The notes under the pieces were generated by a model. That model saw only the letters and a list, made by a program, of their open reading frames with translations. It was not told the origin of the DNA and ran no database searches. Positions 28,835 to 40,800 of a stretch of 64,000 nt of DNA are shown here, in pieces. The stretch spans positions 14,885,501 to 14,949,500 of the forward strand of contig NC_089726.1 of assembly GCF_035083965.1 (NCBI RefSeq). Reading direction: 5' to 3'. A program made the position numbers and the translations under genes. Within the stretch, counting starts at the first letter, position 1, and every line of letters begins with the position of its first letter. This stretch comes from Branchiostoma lanceolatum (taxonomy: Eukaryota > Chordata > Leptocardii > Amphioxiformes > Branchiostomatidae).

Positions 28835-31800
28835 ATGTTGGCCTTCATAGGGAGGATACTGGAGTGGTTCAAGTCCTTATTCTGGAAGGAGGAGATGGAA
28901 CTGACGCTCGTGGGTCTACAGTACTCGGGAAAGACGACGTTTGTGAATGTTATAGCGGTAAGAAGGCGCGGCGCCACCGAACACCCTTCTTCCTCTACAT
29001 GCTTGTTGCATCTGATCTCTTACGTTGTTTGCGTGATGCTGCGTTATGATATAAGATTTTGATGTCTCTAAACTGACTGTGTTTTCCCCACCTTTCAGTC
29101 GGGCCAGTTCAGCGAAGACATGATTCCAACAGTCGGATTCAACATGAGGAAAGTGTCAAAGGGGAATGTTACAATCAAGGTGAGGCGGGGTTTCAGCGCA
29201 CTGATGTGATCTGTGATCTTATGCAAATGATGTTTGGTTATTATTGGTAGCCGTGTTGTGCGTGTGTGTGAAAATAAATTACTGGCGAATGATATTTATA
29301 GGGTCAGTAACGTATAGAGATAAAACCCATCAAAGTAACCTTTGTAGCTTTAGTTTAATGTTTTCTCTCTCCACTATGTGACTTACTACATGCATCTGGT
29401 ATTTTTCTATAGTAATACAAGTAATTTCTCACCTTTCTGAGGCCATGGGAAGAAGGTCTAACCCCTCTTCCCAACATAATAATAACAAACGAAATCTAAT
29501 AATCTTAAATGTTAAGATTATTATATCAGTATAGTCCCTTACTGCATGTAGTATGCCCCCCTCCCGTCCTGTGTCTGATATGGTGACCATATCCAGGATG
29601 TGTGTCATATGACCTAGCATGTGTCATCAGCTGCCCCCCCCCCCACATCCCTCCAACCTTCATGACTCTCAGACCCACTCATTGGTTACAAGCCTGAAGG
29701 CTTTCTTGTATGTCTCTAAATAATCATCCCATGGGTTGTAGAGCATTACGTAATACAAATAAATCATACAGTTTCGAGTTTGATAAATACTGCGAAAAGT
29801 CTGGTGTTTCATAAAGCATCTCATTCTCAGTCAGTCATTGATGAAAGATAGTGGATACTAGTATCTGAAATGCCTGCCTCTGTAGATAATTTAGTCAGAT
29901 ATTTGATTTATTCTGTATTACATCTCATGGACTGTTCAATAGGTTTTGATCCGCACAAGAACCAATATTATTTATTCTGTCAACGTATGACAGAAAATGA
30001 ATCATAGGACTAAAACTAATGAAATAGTTGGTATGCTAGGCTGTCCGTGATGATGACAAATGCTTGCACCCCTACAGGTCCACATAAAACAGTGTGTTAA
30101 TGCCTATTGTGGCCACCATGGTGACAAATTGATCTTTTGAAGAGTGAAATGCCACAGCTGGCTTTGTGGCAGTACTACTAGTGTTACACAGTACTGTATC
30201 AGATGGGTAATGATAAAAAACATAGACATCAAGGATCACCATTATCAAGCTTCTGTTGACTTGTGGATAAAAAAATTCAATACAAACTAGTGTGATAAAT
30301 GAAGAGACGACGCAGATGTACATCCTGCCCTCATGTGAACATATTCATTTTGTTTTGAATGGGAGAGCCCATACTAAGTATGGGATCAGCCATTTGATAT
30401 GTCTTTGAACAGAACCCGCAGTTGACTGTCAACTGCTGGTTCTGTTCAAACTAACGACTTGATGTTCCCAACACTAGTACCAAAATGGTTTCTTGCAGCA
30501 CAAATAGGTTGTACAGCCATTGTGTATCCGGTACATGTACATTTGTATGTATGACGGGTTCTTGTTTCTGTACTTCATCCCGCTCTATGGAGGATTGCTA
30601 AAAGCAGTGCAGCAACACCTGCTCTTCTGGGGCTATAAAATATCCGCCTGTTGTGTGACTTGACTCCACAGGGACTCTGTTTATGAGTGAAGTAGTTGTG
30701 GAGATGAAATGTCATTGGTGTAGGCTGGTGCTGGGAACTCTCCTGAGATAGATTATGGATGGGGACAAGCAAGGATGAACAATAGTTTTAACTCGACACT
30801 GACAATATTTTCTTGCACAATATACACATGACGTGCATTGAAGTTGTATTCAAGACAAGTCTATTGGATTTTTGTTATCAGTTTGGATATTTATTGAAAT
30901 GTAACCCAAACCTTAAAGATTTCTGAATTGAAATATGTTTTTTTGTAATGATATTAAGATATTTTGATCTTTCAAATGGTTTATCTATTTTGATCACGTC
31001 TCCTCTTGATTGCGTTGCCTTCAGATTTCTTACAAAATGTAATACCGGTAACTAAAAACCTTTAGTTGCACCAGTAACCCAATTTTCAATTGGAATATCG
31101 TCAAAAATTAGATATTTTTTCAATAGCTGTAATGTGTTTATTGTCTCTCAGTATTCAGTTCAGGTGTATGTAGAAGCCTTCACTGCCAACAACAGTATGC
31201 AGAAAAGGCATAACAATGAGCCTCAGATGTATCCCTCGTAACAGTCTCCCTTTGTAGACTATTGATTAGGTAGCTCGGGTCAATTGGTAAGAATGGCCGG
31301 AGTTCCCTTCAGAGCCATTGTAAAGATATTATGGCCCTGGCCTTCAGTGTATCTCTTAGAACATATTACATTTTCTAATAATAATTTCAAGACTTACTAT
31401 GTACTATCCTATTATCTTTATGCCTGGGCAATCATTTTAGCTGTCTCCAATGCAAATGTATTCAATTGTCATTTACTCAATCACTTCAGATTCATGGTGA
31501 TATTCGCTGTACACATATTGATGTTTCATCTTTGTGCTGTGGAGTTTAATCAAGTTTGTGTTTGCATTGCTGATGAGGGAAGCTGAACAGGCATCTTAAG
31601 GGCCCATGATAGAATAGAATCTGTTTCATCAAAGAGAACCATGCAGCTAAAATCAATACACAGTATGATAATGATATGCATAAACTGTACATAACACACA
31701 GTGACAGATTGAATTGCTATTGCTAGGATAAGTGTGATGGCTACTTTATGGTGAAAGGACCATATTTTGTTAGGATGATATGGTAAAAATTGTTGTCAAG

Positions 31801-34800
31801 TACCATTGTATTTCAAAGATTCACCTACCTTATATACAAGGAAGAAAATGTGAAGTTAGGGGAATGTAAGATAATGTTTCTCTTTTGTGAACATGTTGTT
31901 TTTTTGTTAACATGTTGTTTTTTGTTAACGTGTTTTTTTTTTTGTTAACATGTTTTTTTTTTTTTTTTCACTAGCTGTGGGACATTGGAGGGCAGCCCAG
32001 GTTCAGAAGCATGTGGGAGCGCTACTGCAGGGGTGTCAACTGCATTGTGTAAGTAGAGACATTTTTTTTAAAACACAGGTGATATGACGACCCGGAGGTC
32101 AAGGGACTAGGCCGTAGGTAGGTAGATATGGGAGAAAGAATTTTGGTACCCAACAATATGAGGCCTTCTCCAAGATCATGATATACACTGTATATGTATA
32201 TAGTCTTTTTATCAAATAAAAGTTATGTCTCAGCAGTGACATAAATGCTGTGCTTTTGCTACTGTCTTCAACATTTTTTGCCAAGAAATATGCTCTGTTT
32301 TGTATTTGACTTGTTCACGAGTGCAAATTGCACTTTTCATAGCCATACATATAAACCATTTTAATGATGCTAAACTGACAAGATTTGTAGCATGGGGGTC
32401 TGGGGCATGTACATGTAGTGTACATAAAGATGTTACAGAAATAGTCCTTGAAAATAGGTTTTTGTGTCTTCGTGTGTATTACGAAAGCCAGGGTTCAAAG
32501 TGATAGATTGACCTTCTCTAAGAGTCGTAAGACCAGCTTCTTTGATCTCCCCCTTTAGATACATGGTCGACGCCGCAGATCACGAGAAACTTGAGGCGGC
32601 ACGGAACGAGCTACACAACCTCCTGGACAAGCCACAGCTGCACGGTATCCCGGTACGCAATGTTCCCACGCTTGTGCATTCTATCGAAGCTCTGTTGTAG
32701 CTCTTGACTACAATGTAGTTCTTTAGCATTTTTATCTTTTGACTGATAATGCTGAGAAACAGTGACAATATAGTAACAATAGTCTTATTTTTTTCATGAT
32801 ATGTGATGTCAGCCATTTAGTTCTTCGTTTGGCTCTCTGCTGAGTTTTTTGTTTTTTTTAATGCTCTTTGTGTATTTATTCATCGTCAGGTTCTAGTTTT
32901 GGGGAACAAGAAGGATCTGCCTAATGCCCTTGATGAGAAGGAGCTGATTGAAAGATTGTAAGTCTTATCAATGTATTATCAATTTATATATATGTGTAAG
33001 CACAGTTTTACATTGTATACAGGCTTACATTTAGCATCTACATAAAAGAAGCCTGTGATAGAAATCGCTGTCCAGGTATCTAGCTGCACCATCATTCAGT
33101 CAATATTGATAGAAACTTTATGAAGTGAAGATTCAACAATGGCTTTACATTTTGTTTGTTGTGCCACTGTGTTTGTACTAAATTGCATTCCAGGATAGGT
33201 TAACAGAATACAGGTTTTTGCATTAACAAGTCCTACATCGTACTGAAGAGCTGAGTGGGTGAAAAGATATGATAGAAAGCACATCACTTTGCTACCTGCT
33301 GCCTATCAAGAAGAACTACTCTTTTCCGAATCAATACTGTATCCAACAGACACCTAATCAGCAGTGTGGAAAATTGCATGAGAACTTCTGATGTTTGGAA
33401 GGTTGAGCAGGATGCACAACTTGTAAGAGAGGGATACTGTAAATCTTGATATGTTTGCAGTAGTTATATTTTCGTGGTTTTTGTGACGACCTCGTACTGC
33501 AAAATACCAGGAATATCTGATTTGTAATTTTATTGTACTACAGGATTGTTTCAATTGTGCACTTCAAACGCCATGTACACTTCCTTTTCCCTCCTACTTT
33601 GAGATGAAACCACTGCAAAAGTAATTGCATTTACATTATAATGATAAACATTGGAGAAAAAAAAAACTCCACAAAGGACCTCACACAGTCTTGACCATTG
33701 AAAGATATTGGGCTCAGGTTTTGTATATGGTGTGCACTTATAGTTGTTAGTGGTGACTACAGTTTGTGTTCAATATAGAAATAACATAGGACATTTGTAC
33801 CAAATGGCCTGTCCTGTGGAATTTTGTGTGTCTTAAAAGACATGTACCCTGTGTTCCAGGAACCTGTCTGCCATCCAGGATAGAGAAATCTGTTGTTACT
33901 CCATCTCCTGTAAGGAGAAAGACAACATAGGTGAGTATGCCCCCACATGGTAGAATATTAGATCAGATCAGGGCTGTCTCCAGCTTTAAATTTTTTTCTG
34001 TCCGACTCATTGCTTGGTAGCCGATTTTTTAATTTTCATTGTTGAATTTGTCATTTTAAGCTTAAAAAATACATTTTCATCAGTTTTATCTCATGAAATT
34101 GATATTATTGGGACGGAAGTTGTTGAATTTTTTTCCGTCCCAACAAGCACATTTCCGTCCAGGGACAGGATGTACACTTCAGTACTGTTCTGAATGCTAC
34201 AACAGACTGTCTTTAGATGTGTGGAGGATGCTTTCTTGTTTCTAGTTTTGATGATGTTGGCTGTGCTACTGTTAATCAGGGCAGTAACAAAATGCATAGG
34301 GTATGCAGGGCTCGAAATAGTGGGTGCATGTGCACCTGTGCACACAAAATTGGAGCTGTGCACCTAATTTGTGACTGTGGGTGCACTTAGATATTTTTGT
34401 ATGCTATAGGGTACTATAATTGTACACTAGTATACAGAACATACTGAAATTTAAGTATCAGAAAAGACAATTTTTTATTTGATGTATTACTTGTTTGAAA
34501 TTTTGAAGTTAGCTATAGAATAGCTATAGAATTACTATAGAATTACTATAGAATACTGTAGCTATAAAATTACAGATTGAATTGGATGGTTGCACAAAAG
34601 AGTGTTTAACGTTGTAATTATGTTTCGCTGACATTCGACTTTTATTCTATGTGGTGCACCCACCCAATTCTTTCTGTGCACCTATTCCCAACAATGAATT
34701 TCGAGCCCTGGTATGCATTGTAGCATGCAACTAAATGGTGGACTTAATGAAAATGGTCAGGCATGAGTTGGATTGATATCATGTGCAGCCAAACAGCATC

Positions 34801-35356
34801 TGTCATTAGATACATACATAGGGATCATCCATAGCGTTGCTGGCAAATTGTCTCATACCTATGGATCTGTGTCATTGTGACATGATTCTGATCATGGTCA
34901 TGAGATGATTTTACGTGATTCAATTTCTACTGCCCCACACTGTTATCTCAAAAGGTAGACCCTGCATAATGATGAGTAATATTGATGTAACATTGATTGA
35001 TATATGAAAGGTAGAATCAATAGGAAAGTTATTGTTTGACTGTAGATTATTGCACATGTACTACATTTAAATGCAAAAACAACAGCCATATTGCTGATGT
35101 GACTAACCTTTCAGAAAGGGGTGTGTATAGATGTATTGAAGGTGAGAGAGTTCTTTGACTCCTTTTATGCAATGAACCTTCCAGTATCATGGCCCATGAC
35201 AAAGTCTAGTTCTAAGTAGCCCTTCCACTGGGAAGACTAAACCAGTGTTTACACACACCCATACATTTGTATCTCCTGGTGCTGACTTTTCAATCTTACC
35301 TTTCAGACATCACATTGCAGTGGCTAATTCAACATTCGAAGAGTGGCGGCCGATAG
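28835..35356 (+). CDS. ARL8: ARL8 small GTPase (ADP-ribosylation factor-like 8)
   Basis: Seven exons on the plus strand: 28835-28957, 29099-29179, 31975-32048, 32559-32652, 32890-32957, 33860-33930 and 35307-35356. They give exactly 186 residues, the usual ARL8 length, and match vertebrate ARL8A/B almost throughout. Visible motifs are the amphipathic N-terminus starting [12 protein letters not shown] (no myristoylation glycine, typical of ARL8), P-loop GLQYSGKT, switch I PTVGF, switch II WDIGGQ, NKKD for guanine binding and a late SCK. In animals ARL8 sits on lysosomes and related vesicles, recruited by BORC, and couples them to kinesin-1 (through PLEKHM2/SKIP) and to HOPS tethering. Exon 3 follows a long T-rich tract. 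AATAAA signals lie at 35507 and 36882. No unusual residue changes are seen in the nucleotide pocket. Confidence 0.97.
30404..30450. repeat. 47-nt near-perfect palindrome in ARL8 intron 2
   Basis: Two 23-nt arms, TTTGAACAGAACCCGCAGTTGAC and its reverse complement with a single mismatch, are separated by one base. Just upstream at 30368-30384 is a second palindrome, CCCATACTAAGTATGGG. With essentially no loop this is not a standard microRNA hairpin. Confidence 0.8.
31885..31974. repeat. GTTAACATG/T-tract tandem repeat at the exon 3 acceptor of ARL8
   Basis: Four copies of a unit made of TGTTAACATG-like sequence plus a T-run, with T-runs of growing length, end directly in the splice acceptor CACTAG at 31974. 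The repeat supplies the polypyrimidine tract. Confidence 0.75.
34306..34710. mobile_element. CAGGG-ended MITE in ARL8 intron 6
   Basis: The element starts CAGGGCTCGAAAT and ends ATTTCGAGCCCTG. GTATG flanks it on both sides (34301-34305 and 34711-34715). Second-tier inverted words (GTGCACC / GGTGCAC) lie inside. CAGGG termini are typical of hAT-type MITEs, which normally duplicate 8 bp; only 5 bp match here. No coding capacity. Confidence 0.75.
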
Positions 35357-37878
35357 ATGCCAACAGTCATGGCTTCAGGAAGAGACATGTAGACAGTGAA
35401 TTGTAGCTTTCATAAGGATGGATTTACTTTGGAAAAATGGTGTCTGGATCAAAATTCATTCCTGTATTTAAAACAGCCACAATGCAGATAAAAAACTCAA
35501 GAACTAAATAAACAAAACAAATATAAAGGCATTCAATGCTTATACTAGGCAAAACTACATTTTTGTGATGATCTCAATAGTAGACCAAACTTTTGTATTT
35601 TGACAATATTTGTGGGAAGATGACAAGAAGAAATTGACAATTCTTAGGTATGTTAGAACTGATATGACTGAAGCCAGTTGTTGATTGTACAATCTGCAGT
35701 TAGATTGGAGAAGCCTACACTTGGCATTGTAGTTCAACCGATCCCAGAACTTGTAGCAAAGGAAATGGATCCAAACAATAATAGCACGCTTTATTTGACA
35801 TACTGTGTCAGCAAACACATATTTTTTGCCCAATTTTGCTTCATTGCTTCATCATGTGATATTTAATGTACATATTTGATGTGTGCATGGGGAACAGGGA
35901 GGTTTGTGTGTACTACCTTAACCACACATAGTATTATACAATACCAAAAGCATTGTCGTGGCTAGGGGCAAAGTTGATATTTTTTCTCCTAATTTTTGCT
36001 ATATCATAGTATATGTGAAGAATAGGTATATAAAAATAGTGTTTATACCATGCTACTGGCTCCAGTTATAAGAACATTGACAACAACAAATGACAAGTTT
36101 TGTATGTTACTTGTCTCAGGCCTTTGTGTATAATCAATGTGTGGAGATCATGCTAAAATAAACTACAAACTAACTACAATTGTCAAAGGTAGGTTTTACT
36201 TACAGCAGTCTGTGTTTACTATACTATGGCTGCGCATGTTTTTGCAGAATATTTGGAAGTGCTCCATGGTTTGTTTCAGTCTGTTGTAGTATGTTGACCT
36301 GTCACTGCTTTCCCCTACAGTTTTTGGTGGTATGATGGCATCAGTTGAATTTAAGGTACCCTACATTGATAACTGTTCTGCTAGTCTGGGATAGATAGTA
36401 AGTTTCTATGTAAATATCCCAAGTTTGTGACCCGTCTCTGGCATAGTGATGAGCTTTCTTGCCATGCTGGTGCTAGTCTCCAACCAGACCCAATGGATTG
36501 CAAAGACCGTATCCAACTGGAAGAAGGAGCTTGTAATGCAATCTTGGGTTGCAAAACGTACTTCCTCTGCCAGTTTGATACGGTCTTTATGCAACCTATA
36601 GATCTGCTTGGAGATTAGCTGGTGCCACTATACCAAAGTGATGATGGTAGGGGAAACACCGATTGTAGCTTACCAAGCTTACCAAGGCCTCTGTGTAGTG
36701 GACAAATATATAATATTTCAATGTACAATTACTTGGATGTTGTACAGATGGTTGTCAAAGTTCTGCTTTAAAAATGAACCTTTCTGAACGGCCCCTGCCG
36801 ACTGTTCAGAAGTGCCTCTGTGCTCTGTATGTTGGAGTGGCATATTGTAAGGAAGTTAAGTGGCCCTGAGGGCCACGATGAAATAAAGTTTTGGGGGTGG
36901 TGTTAGAAATCCTGTATCCCTTAGTCCTTTCGGTTTGTTCCATATCCCAAACCCTATCATTGTTTATTGCAACCCAGTCCTATGATAAATAAACCCTTCT
37001 CTCCATACCTATGTTTCACAGATTTTGTTTTTCTTTCTCCTGACAATTTGCCAAGAGAGCAGCCAATGGTTCAACCCTCCCTGTAAGTGGAATAAGCCTA
37101 AGGAACAGTTCAATTAATGTGGGGATGTGTGTATACTGGTTTGGTACATGTACATGCACTATGATAGCTTTTGACTAATAATACAGGCTCTTGTGTGTAT
37201 GTCTCCAGCGTCCTTACTTCTTACCACATACCTTATCTTAGGAAGGGAGTAAGAAAAAATTGCATCAGTGCATCAAATGTATTGTCTGCATAAAATGTAT
37301 TTTTTTGAAAGTACAAGTCTAAAGAAAGATTGATCTCTATGAAATGAAGGTTCGACTTAGCTGTGTGGTCTTGGCATTGAGATTTCGCATGTTGTTGAAA
37401 TTTAGTTGGTGGTGTTGAATTTTCAAATTATTAACATGAGTTTGCTGTGTGTTTGTGAGGACGTATTGCATCAATGTTGAGATATTCACTCAGATATGAG
37501 AGTGGCCTGTTATTGAACTGCTGTGGAATTGATATCAGTGGAAACATCAATTGATCGGGGAAGGCACAATTTGTTTTACACCCTGTCAGTTTATTGTAGA
37601 GTGATTGCCTTTAAGAGGACTGTTGTGTTGTGTACTAAAATTAGCATTTGTAGCAGCAAAAGATCAATTTGCATTGGCCAAAAGACCAATACTAGTGTGT
37701 CACTATGCAAAAGTGAAAGAATGATGATGGAAACATCACAGGAAAGGCCTTGTACTCGGCCAGAGGATAAGGCCACACACTTCTAAGCTTGGTCTGCACC
37801 ACTGCTAATGTTGTGCTATTGAACAAACAATAGAGATGATGTTATTGTTACTGATAGCATAACTGTTGCATTTGCTCG
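35357..37878. other. ARL8 3' UTR and convergent intergenic region
   Basis: This holds the ARL8 3' UTR (AATAAA at 35507-35512 and 36882-36887) and the 3' flank of the lectin gene on the other strand (minus-strand AATAAA at 37595-37590, about 285 nt past its stop). Nothing else coding is supported. Confidence 0.5.
36472..36619. mobile_element. Short foldback element downstream of ARL8
   Basis: GCTAGTCTCCAACCAGA at the left is mirrored by TCTGCTTGGAGATTAGC at the right; inside, GACCGTATCCAACTGG pairs with CCAGTTTGATACGGTC. Both strands show short open frames across it, as expected for a hairpin; none is a gene. Confidence 0.6.
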
Positions 37879-40800
37879 TTACGGGCACCAGAAGCGCACT
37901 TCGTAATCCAGGCAGCGGTCGCTTCCACTCTGGTCGTTGTTCTGGCACACAAACCCAGCTTGTGGGTTGAAGTGGGAGAACTGCCGCCCAGTCTGTGAGG
38001 CGGGGGTGTTGGCGCCTTTGACGCGGGCCTGGATGCCGGAGGGCGCGGCGCAGATCTGCCCGGGGTTCTCCTGGCGGAGGTTGGAGAGGTTCTCCCAGTC
38101 TCCGGTGGCAGACGGGTTGTCACGGTCGTACCAGCGGGTCCAGCCACGACAGCCTGTTGGTCGTCCTGTAATGGGCATCATTCAATGTCATGTATCTATT
38201 AAAAACATTTTAGCAACAAGTTTAGAAACCCTGAAGACCCATGGGAATAAAGAATAATTCCCAGTTCTAATTTGGCCACACTCATGATTTTAAGGATGAC
38301 ATCCTTTTAGCACCCTAAAACTGGTGCAAGTGTGGATGGACGAAGACTGAACAAAACACATACCTAAATATTTAAGTCATTAGGAAGTGTAAAAAAATTG
38401 AATATGCAGGACATGGCTTGAATTGAGCAAAATGGTATGGCATTTACACTTTTTTGAAATATAAAGAAATTCACCAATTGCTGGAATCTGACCTGTAATC
38501 TGGTAGACCGCATTTGCCCAAGGTCCGCCTTCGCCGTCCGCTCTACAGGCCGTGGAAGGTCCGTACTTGTTGTAGGTGTTGTGGCCATCAGTAGACCCTG
38601 CACACCAGCCGCCGTGTTGTACAGCAAACACGGCGAAGCCACGAGAAAGTGCTACCTGGTAACACTTCTCTATGGGGTTTTGGCGGGCACCATAGCTGCC
38701 ATCTAGGCGTGGATCTGTCCCCTCGAGTGTCGGAATGGCGCGGTTACCAGTGTCCCTCCAACAGCCCAGACTGGTGTACCCTGGGCTTCCCCTTCCTGTG
38801 TGAGGAAAGAGGCATAACTGTAGTCTTCTACACTTGTTCTTTTAGGGAGTAGGTTGTTTTGTTTCCATGTAGATGTCATCCATTAAATGAAGCCAGCGTG
38901 GCCTTAAGCACATTCTTAAACAGGGGCTACCCCCTCCAACTGCCCCTCCCTCATCAGTACTTTTGACTTGAAGATGTCATTGAAGACAAACGTCATAGCT
39001 AAACTACAAGTAGGACTTCCATGCATGGGTTTAACACAGCCTCATGGGACAATTGACTATTAGAGGGAATTACAATTCCTTAAATGATGCAGATATTTAA
39101 CTTACAACAAAATTTAACTTATAACAAAATATGTAATTATGTCTCCCGTAGCACAGCATTGTTTGTTATCGCACAAATTAACCCTCTCCCCGCTGCCTAA
39201 CTCTGTAACCAATAGGGAATTGAGTGCCAAATGGCTACTTCGGAGTGCTAAAGGTTAAAAGAATTGTACTTACCAGTGCAGGCGTACCTAACTTCCAGAT
39301 ACTTGAAGGTGCCGACACAAGGATCCCCGAACACGCTGTTGGAGGCCCTCACCGAGCAGCTGGACTTCCCCTGGCAGCTGGTCCTGACCCGAGCCAGGCT
39401 GTTGGAGCTCCGGCAGCTCGTCGTGCGGATGGGACCGTTGGAGCAGTACCCACGGGAGGTCCGGCCGTACAGGGCAGACACTATGTTTATCTGTCGTCCA
39501 GCAGGGCAGCGAATGGTCAATGTTTGGTGTTCGCAGACTCGGACCAGCCTCCGGAGTCCTGGAAGGAAGAATAGCCCAAGGCTTACTGAACACGACCTGA
39601 ACGGTTCTGAATTGGGTGAATTTGTTTTCAGTCAGTAGCCGTGTTCAAATGATGTAAAATACTCCATTAACAACGCGCTGTGGCAATAGTGGATAAGGTA
39701 TTATGGTCACATGTGACCTGGAATGGCATCAATGGATTTAGAGCATGCTATGATATGAGCAGTCCCTCCTCTCTTTAATCAATAAACCCATATACATCAT
39801 TGTCATCAAGGAAGGAAGTCAACTCCCTGATAAAAGACAGACACCCTCCGTTTCCATACCAACTGCTCTTCAGTCGACATCTCAGTTGAATTTGATAAAG
39901 GTAGATATATCATAGCAGAATGTGAATGTATATAACATACATACACATGCAAAGCTATAATGTGTATGCACATCAGCATCACCATGCACTCAATATATGA
40001 TGATGAAAATGTAAATGTAAATGTTCCACTGACCACTAACAACATGCCGCACTTCCTCCAGTTCTTCAGCTGGATGGTATAGAAGCAATAAGAGTTGAAT
40101 TATCAGCATATTTGTTTTCACATCTTTGGCATTTACACCACAATTCTCTATTCATACTGTACCCATAGCCAGGATACTTACTTTGAGAGGTCAACAATTA
40201 CAGCAGTAGTGAATGTACTAGAAGCAAAGCTAATGCTAGACCTAACGTAGCGTTGATATCTGCTTACATAGAGGAAAGCGAGTCTTTTTTTGTCCTCTTG
40301 CAAAAGTGGAAGAGCACCAAAATGAAAATAGGTAAATGGGTTTCACATGAACGGCAGCTAGCTTAGTGATATCAATATCGAACCCAACCTATTTGAATAT
40401 TTAACAGAAACATGCAACGTGGCTTTAAGACTGAAGATATCAAAGATCCATTGATTCAGATCACATATCTCAAATTGGATAAGAGGATCAAGTTATGTTT
40501 TGTCTCTGCCACTGACAAACCATAAAGGGATAATTGACAACCATAAAGGAAGCGAAAAGAATTTTAACTTTTCTTGCTGATTTTTCAACAGTTCAGAAAC
40601 AAGTACAGTATCCCAACATGCCATGCCGTAAAGAACTGGGTACTTTCAAACTTACTGACTCCACCCATCGAAGTCTCCCCTCCAAATTCCTCAGGCATTT
40701 CTCTTTCTTCTTCTTCTTCATTCAGGTCTTAAGAGGAAAAGAAAATACTATAAGATCAGTTGTACAAGCCAGCAGAAATAAGACATGAGATGCTGCATAC

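Noticed and set aside
31270-31330. Sequence resembling a tRNA D-arm (TAGCTCGGGTCAATTGGTAAG)
   Set aside because: No B box or acceptor stem follows at the right distance.
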